Positions 60,951 through 64,000 of a DNA stretch of 64,000 nt are shown here, piece after piece. Position numbers and translations under genes: made by a program. The notes under the pieces were generated by a model. The model saw only the letters and a program-made list of their open reading frames with translations. It made no database searches and was not told where the DNA came from. Within the stretch, counting starts at the first letter, position 1. The number at the start of each line of letters is the position of its first letter. This stretch comes from Abelmoschus esculentus (lineage: Eukaryota; Streptophyta; Magnoliopsida; Malvales; Malvaceae): assembly GCA_035048815.1 (NCBI GenBank), contig JAUCBN010000035.1:12975001-13039000 (forward strand), read 5' to 3'.

Positions 60951-61045
60951 GATCTTGGGTACTCTTTTCCCCATTGGGGCCTTCCTGCCCCCCGGGCGGT
61001 CGGCTATAGGGGTTTTTTAATGAGGCCCTTTCTCAAAAAAAAAAA
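60951..61045 (+). other. LINE C 3' UTR and poly(A)
   Basis: GATCTTGGGTACTCTTTTCC is followed by CCATTGGGG, a C- and G-rich stretch, TTTTTTAATGAGGCCC, TTTCTC and eleven As (61,035-61,045; the last four overlap the right target duplication). The order of blocks is the same as in LINEs B and D, which supports one lineage with a conserved 3' end. Confidence 0.75.
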
Positions 61046-61057
61046 TTCTAACGTATT
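61042..61057 (+). repeat. LINE C target-site duplication, right copy
   Basis: AAAATTCTAACGTATT matches 52,789-52,804 and leads straight into CTCCATAAACCCCATTT, normal satellite sequence. Confidence 0.85.
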
Positions 61058-64000
61058 CTCCATAAACCCCATTTCGACATGCACGTTTTAATCGCAATAA
61101 AACGACAATCAAAAGTTATTAAATCAAATTTTATAATTTCAAATAATTAATTATTAGCTTTTGAACAAAATTATACAGATTAATCTCAACTTTTCAGATT
61201 TTTACTCGGTTAAAATTCGACCAAATTCTCTATAAAGCCAACGTAGGCATGCACGTTTTAATCGCAACAAAACGATAACCAAATGTTATTAAATAAAATT
61301 TTATGATTTTAAAAGATTAATTATTAGATTTTGAAAAAAAATATACAAATTAATCTTAAATTTTCAGCTTTTTACTCGATTGAAATTAGAACGTATTCTC
61401 TATAAACCCTATTTAGACATGCACGATTTAATCGCAACAAAACGATAATAAAAAGTTATTAAATCAAATTTTATGATTTCAAATAATTAATTATTTGCTT
61501 CTGAACAAAATTATACAGATTAATCTCAATTTTTTAGATTTTTACTCGGTTAAAATTCGAATGAATTCTCTATAAAGCCCACGTAGGCATGCACGTTTTA
61601 ATCGCAACAAAATGCTAACCAAATGTTATTAAATCAAATTTTATGATTTTAAATGATTAATTATTAGCTTTTGAACAAAATTATACAGATTAATCTCAAA
61701 TTTTCAGCTTTTTACTCGATTAAAATTCTAACGTATTCTCCATAAAGCTCATTTAGACATGCACGTTTTAATCTCAACAAAACGATAATCAAAAGTTATT
61801 AAATCAAATTTTATGATTTCAAATAATTAATTATTAGGTTTTGAACAAAATTATACAGATTAATCTCAATTTTTCAGATTTTTACTCGGTTAAAATTCGA
61901 ACGAATTCTCTATAAAGCCCACGTAGGCATGCACGTTTTAATCGCAAAAAAATGATAACCAATTGTTATTAAATCAAATTTTATGATTTTAAATGATTAA
62001 TTATTAGCTTTTGAAAAAAATTATACAGATTAATGTTAAATTTTCAGCTTTTTATTGGATTAAAATTCGAAATTATTCTCTATAAAGCCCATTTAGATAT
62101 TTATGTTTTAATCGCAACAAAACGACAACCAAAATGTTATTAAATCAAATTTTATGAGTTCAAATACTGGATTATGGGCTTTTGAAAACAATTATACAGA
62201 TTAATCTCAAATTTTTAGCTTTTTACTCGATTAAAATTTGAACGTATTCTCTATAAAGCCCATTTAGACATGCACGATTTAATCGCAACAAAACGACAAT
62301 CAAAAGCTATGAAAAAAAATTTTATGATTTCAAATAATTAATTATTAGCTTTTGAACAAAATTAAACAGATTAATCGCAAATTTTCAGATTTTTACTCGG
62401 TTAAAATTCGAACGAATTCTCTATAAAGCCATTTAGGCATGCACATTTTAATCGCAACAAAACTATAACAAAATTTTATTAAATAAAATTTTTTGATTTT
62501 AAAAGATTAATTATTAGCTTTTGAAAAAAATTATACAAATTAATCTTAAATTTTTAGCTTTTTACTCTATTCAAATTCGAAATGATTCTCTATAAACCCC
62601 ATTTAGACATGCATGATTTAATCGCAACAAAACGACAATAAAAAGTTATTAAATCAAATTTTATGATTTCAAATAATTAACTATTAGCTTTTGAACAAAA
62701 TTATACAGATTAATCTCAATTTTTCAGATTTTTACTCGGTTAAAATTCGAACGAATTCTATATAAAGCCCACGTAGGCATGCACGTTTTAATCGCAACAA
62801 AACGATAATCAAATGTTATTAAATCAAATTTTATGATTTTAAATAATTAATTATTAGCTTTTGAACAAAATTATACAGATTCATCTCAAATTTTCAACTT
62901 TTTACTCGATTAAAATTCTAACGTATTCTCCATAAACCCCATTTAGACATAAACGTTTTAATCACAATAAAATGAAAATCAAAAGTTATTAAATCAAATT
63001 TTAAGATTTCAAATAATTAATTATTAGCTTTTGAACAAAATTATACAAATTAATCTCAATTTTTCAGATTTTTACTCGGTTAAAATTCGAACGAATTCTC
63101 TATAAAGCCCACTTAGGCATGCACATTTTAATCGCAACAAAACGATAACCAAATGTTATTAAATCAAATTTTATGATTTTAAAAGATTAATTATTAGCTT
63201 TTGAACAATATTATACAAATTAATATTAAATTTTCAGCTTTTTACTCGATCGAAATTCGAATGTATTCTCTATAAACCCCATTTAGACATGCACGATTTA
63301 ATCGCAACAAAATAACAATAAAAAGTTATTAAATCAAATATTATGATTTCAAATAATTAATTATTAGCTTTTGATCAAAACTATACAGCTTAATCTCAAT
63401 TTTTCAGATTTTTACTCGGTTAAAATTCGAACGAATTCTCAATAAAGGCCACGTAGGAATGCACGTTTTAATCGCAACAAAACGATAACCAAATGTTATT
63501 AAATCAAATTTTATGATTTTAATTGATTAATTATTAGATTTTGAACAAAATTATACAGATTAATCTCAAATTTTCAGCTTTTTACTCGATTAAAATTCTA
63601 ACATATTCTCCATAAAGCCCATTTAGACATGCACGTTTTAATCGCAACAAAACGATAATCAAAAGTTATTAAATCAAATTTTATGATTTCAAATAATAAA
63701 TTATTAGCTTTTGAACAAAATTATACAGATTAATCTCAACTTTTCACATTTTTACTCGGTTAAAATTCGAACGAATTCTCTATAAAGCCCACGTAGGCAT
63801 GCACGTTTTAATCGCAACAAAACGATAACCAAATGTTATTAAATCAAATTTTAGGATTTTAAAAGATTAATTATTAGATTTTGAACAAAATTATACAAAT
63901 TAATCTTAAATTTTTAGCTTTTTACTCGATTGAAATTCGAACGTATTATCTATAAACCCCATTTAGACATGCATGATTTAATCGCAACAAAACGACAATA
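61058..64000 (+). repeat. 170 bp satellite, block 4 (about 17 monomers)
   Basis: The type I/type II alternation (340 bp dimer) of block 3 continues, but with more scattered substitutions than the 3,230 bp repeats. Examples are TTCGACCAAATTC near 61,216 and AAAATGCTAACC near 61,610. No copy of the CCCCATTGAGACATG marker is present, so the 3,230 bp unit does not extend here. The array runs off the window edge. Confidence 0.92.

Larger units (their letters stand above)
52825..61041 (+). mobile_element. LINE C: near-complete L1-type LINE in the satellite
   Basis: Parts in order are a 2.3 kb 5' UTR starting CTTCTTTCTCTCCTCTCCC, ORF1 (55,114-56,440), a 430 bp segment with a duplicated ORF junction, ORF2 (56,862-60,950), and an approximately 90 bp 3' UTR with an 11-base A run. 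It is bounded by a 12-16 bp target duplication. It is the best-preserved LINE in the window: one ORF1 frameshift and three ORF2 stops are the only obvious defects. It is in the same orientation and satellite position as LINEs B and D. Some copies elsewhere in this genome may be active. Confidence 0.95.

Noticed and set aside
11911..64000. A CRISPR-like array or other spaced-repeat system in the 170 bp repeats
   Set aside because: The whole 170 bp is repeated with no unique spacers, no associated genes are present, and the context is a plant satellite.
1..64000. tRNA, rRNA or other structured RNA genes
   Set aside because: I looked for tRNA arm motifs and conserved rRNA strings and saw none. 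The only strong hairpin is at 130-194 and it is not tRNA-like. A covariance-model scan would settle this.

Overview
This window looks like heterochromatin from a flowering plant, and I see no host single-copy gene in it. The plant call rests on four LINE-type retrotransposon copies. Their architecture is that of angiosperm L1-clade LINEs: ORF1 with a DUF4283-like N-terminal region and a CCHC zinc knuckle, and ORF2 with an endonuclease, a reverse transcriptase, a zf-RVT region and a C-terminal RNase H domain. I cannot name the species.

Layout. (1) Positions 1 to about 11,910 are GC-richer and repetitive. They hold two arrays of a roughly 42-43 bp minisatellite organised as 85 bp dimers (about 345-1,744 and 10,509-11,910). 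There is also a tandem array of 141 bp units (about 8,139-9,115), a weak 129 bp tandem duplication, and four copies of a short module that recurs between these arrays. A degenerate LINE on the minus strand (LINE A, about 2,218-7,755) sits inside one copy of that module. (2) From about 11,911 to the end the window is one AT-rich satellite array with a 170 bp monomer. It is interrupted by a 269 bp LINE 3' fragment (19,350-19,618, LINE D), a 7.1 kb degenerate LINE (30,479-37,576, LINE B), a 1.2 kb unclassified insertion with a TATA box (about 37,826-39,067), and an 8.2 kb LINE (about 52,825-61,041, LINE C).

LINE C is the best-preserved element. Its ORF2 keeps one reading frame for 1,362 codons, broken only by three stop codons in the endonuclease part. 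ORF1 has one frameshift. A 430 bp segment carrying a duplicated ORF1/ORF2 junction lies between the two. ORF1 supplies an RNA-binding chaperone-like protein, and ORF2 nicks the target and reverse-transcribes the element RNA (target-primed reverse transcription).

The main observations concern the link between satellite and LINEs. LINEs B, C and D all lie in the same orientation, and all three have their poly(A) end at the same base position of the satellite monomer, at a TT/AAAA motif. LINE C also carries 20 bp of satellite between its target-site duplication and its 5' end. This tag ends exactly where the top-strand cut would fall, as if its source copy also sat in this satellite. The satellite contains a 3,230 bp (19-monomer) higher-order repeat present nearly three times with only a handful of differences, which indicates recent amplification. 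Together these suggest a LINE lineage that lives in, and is copied within, a possibly centromeric or pericentromeric satellite.
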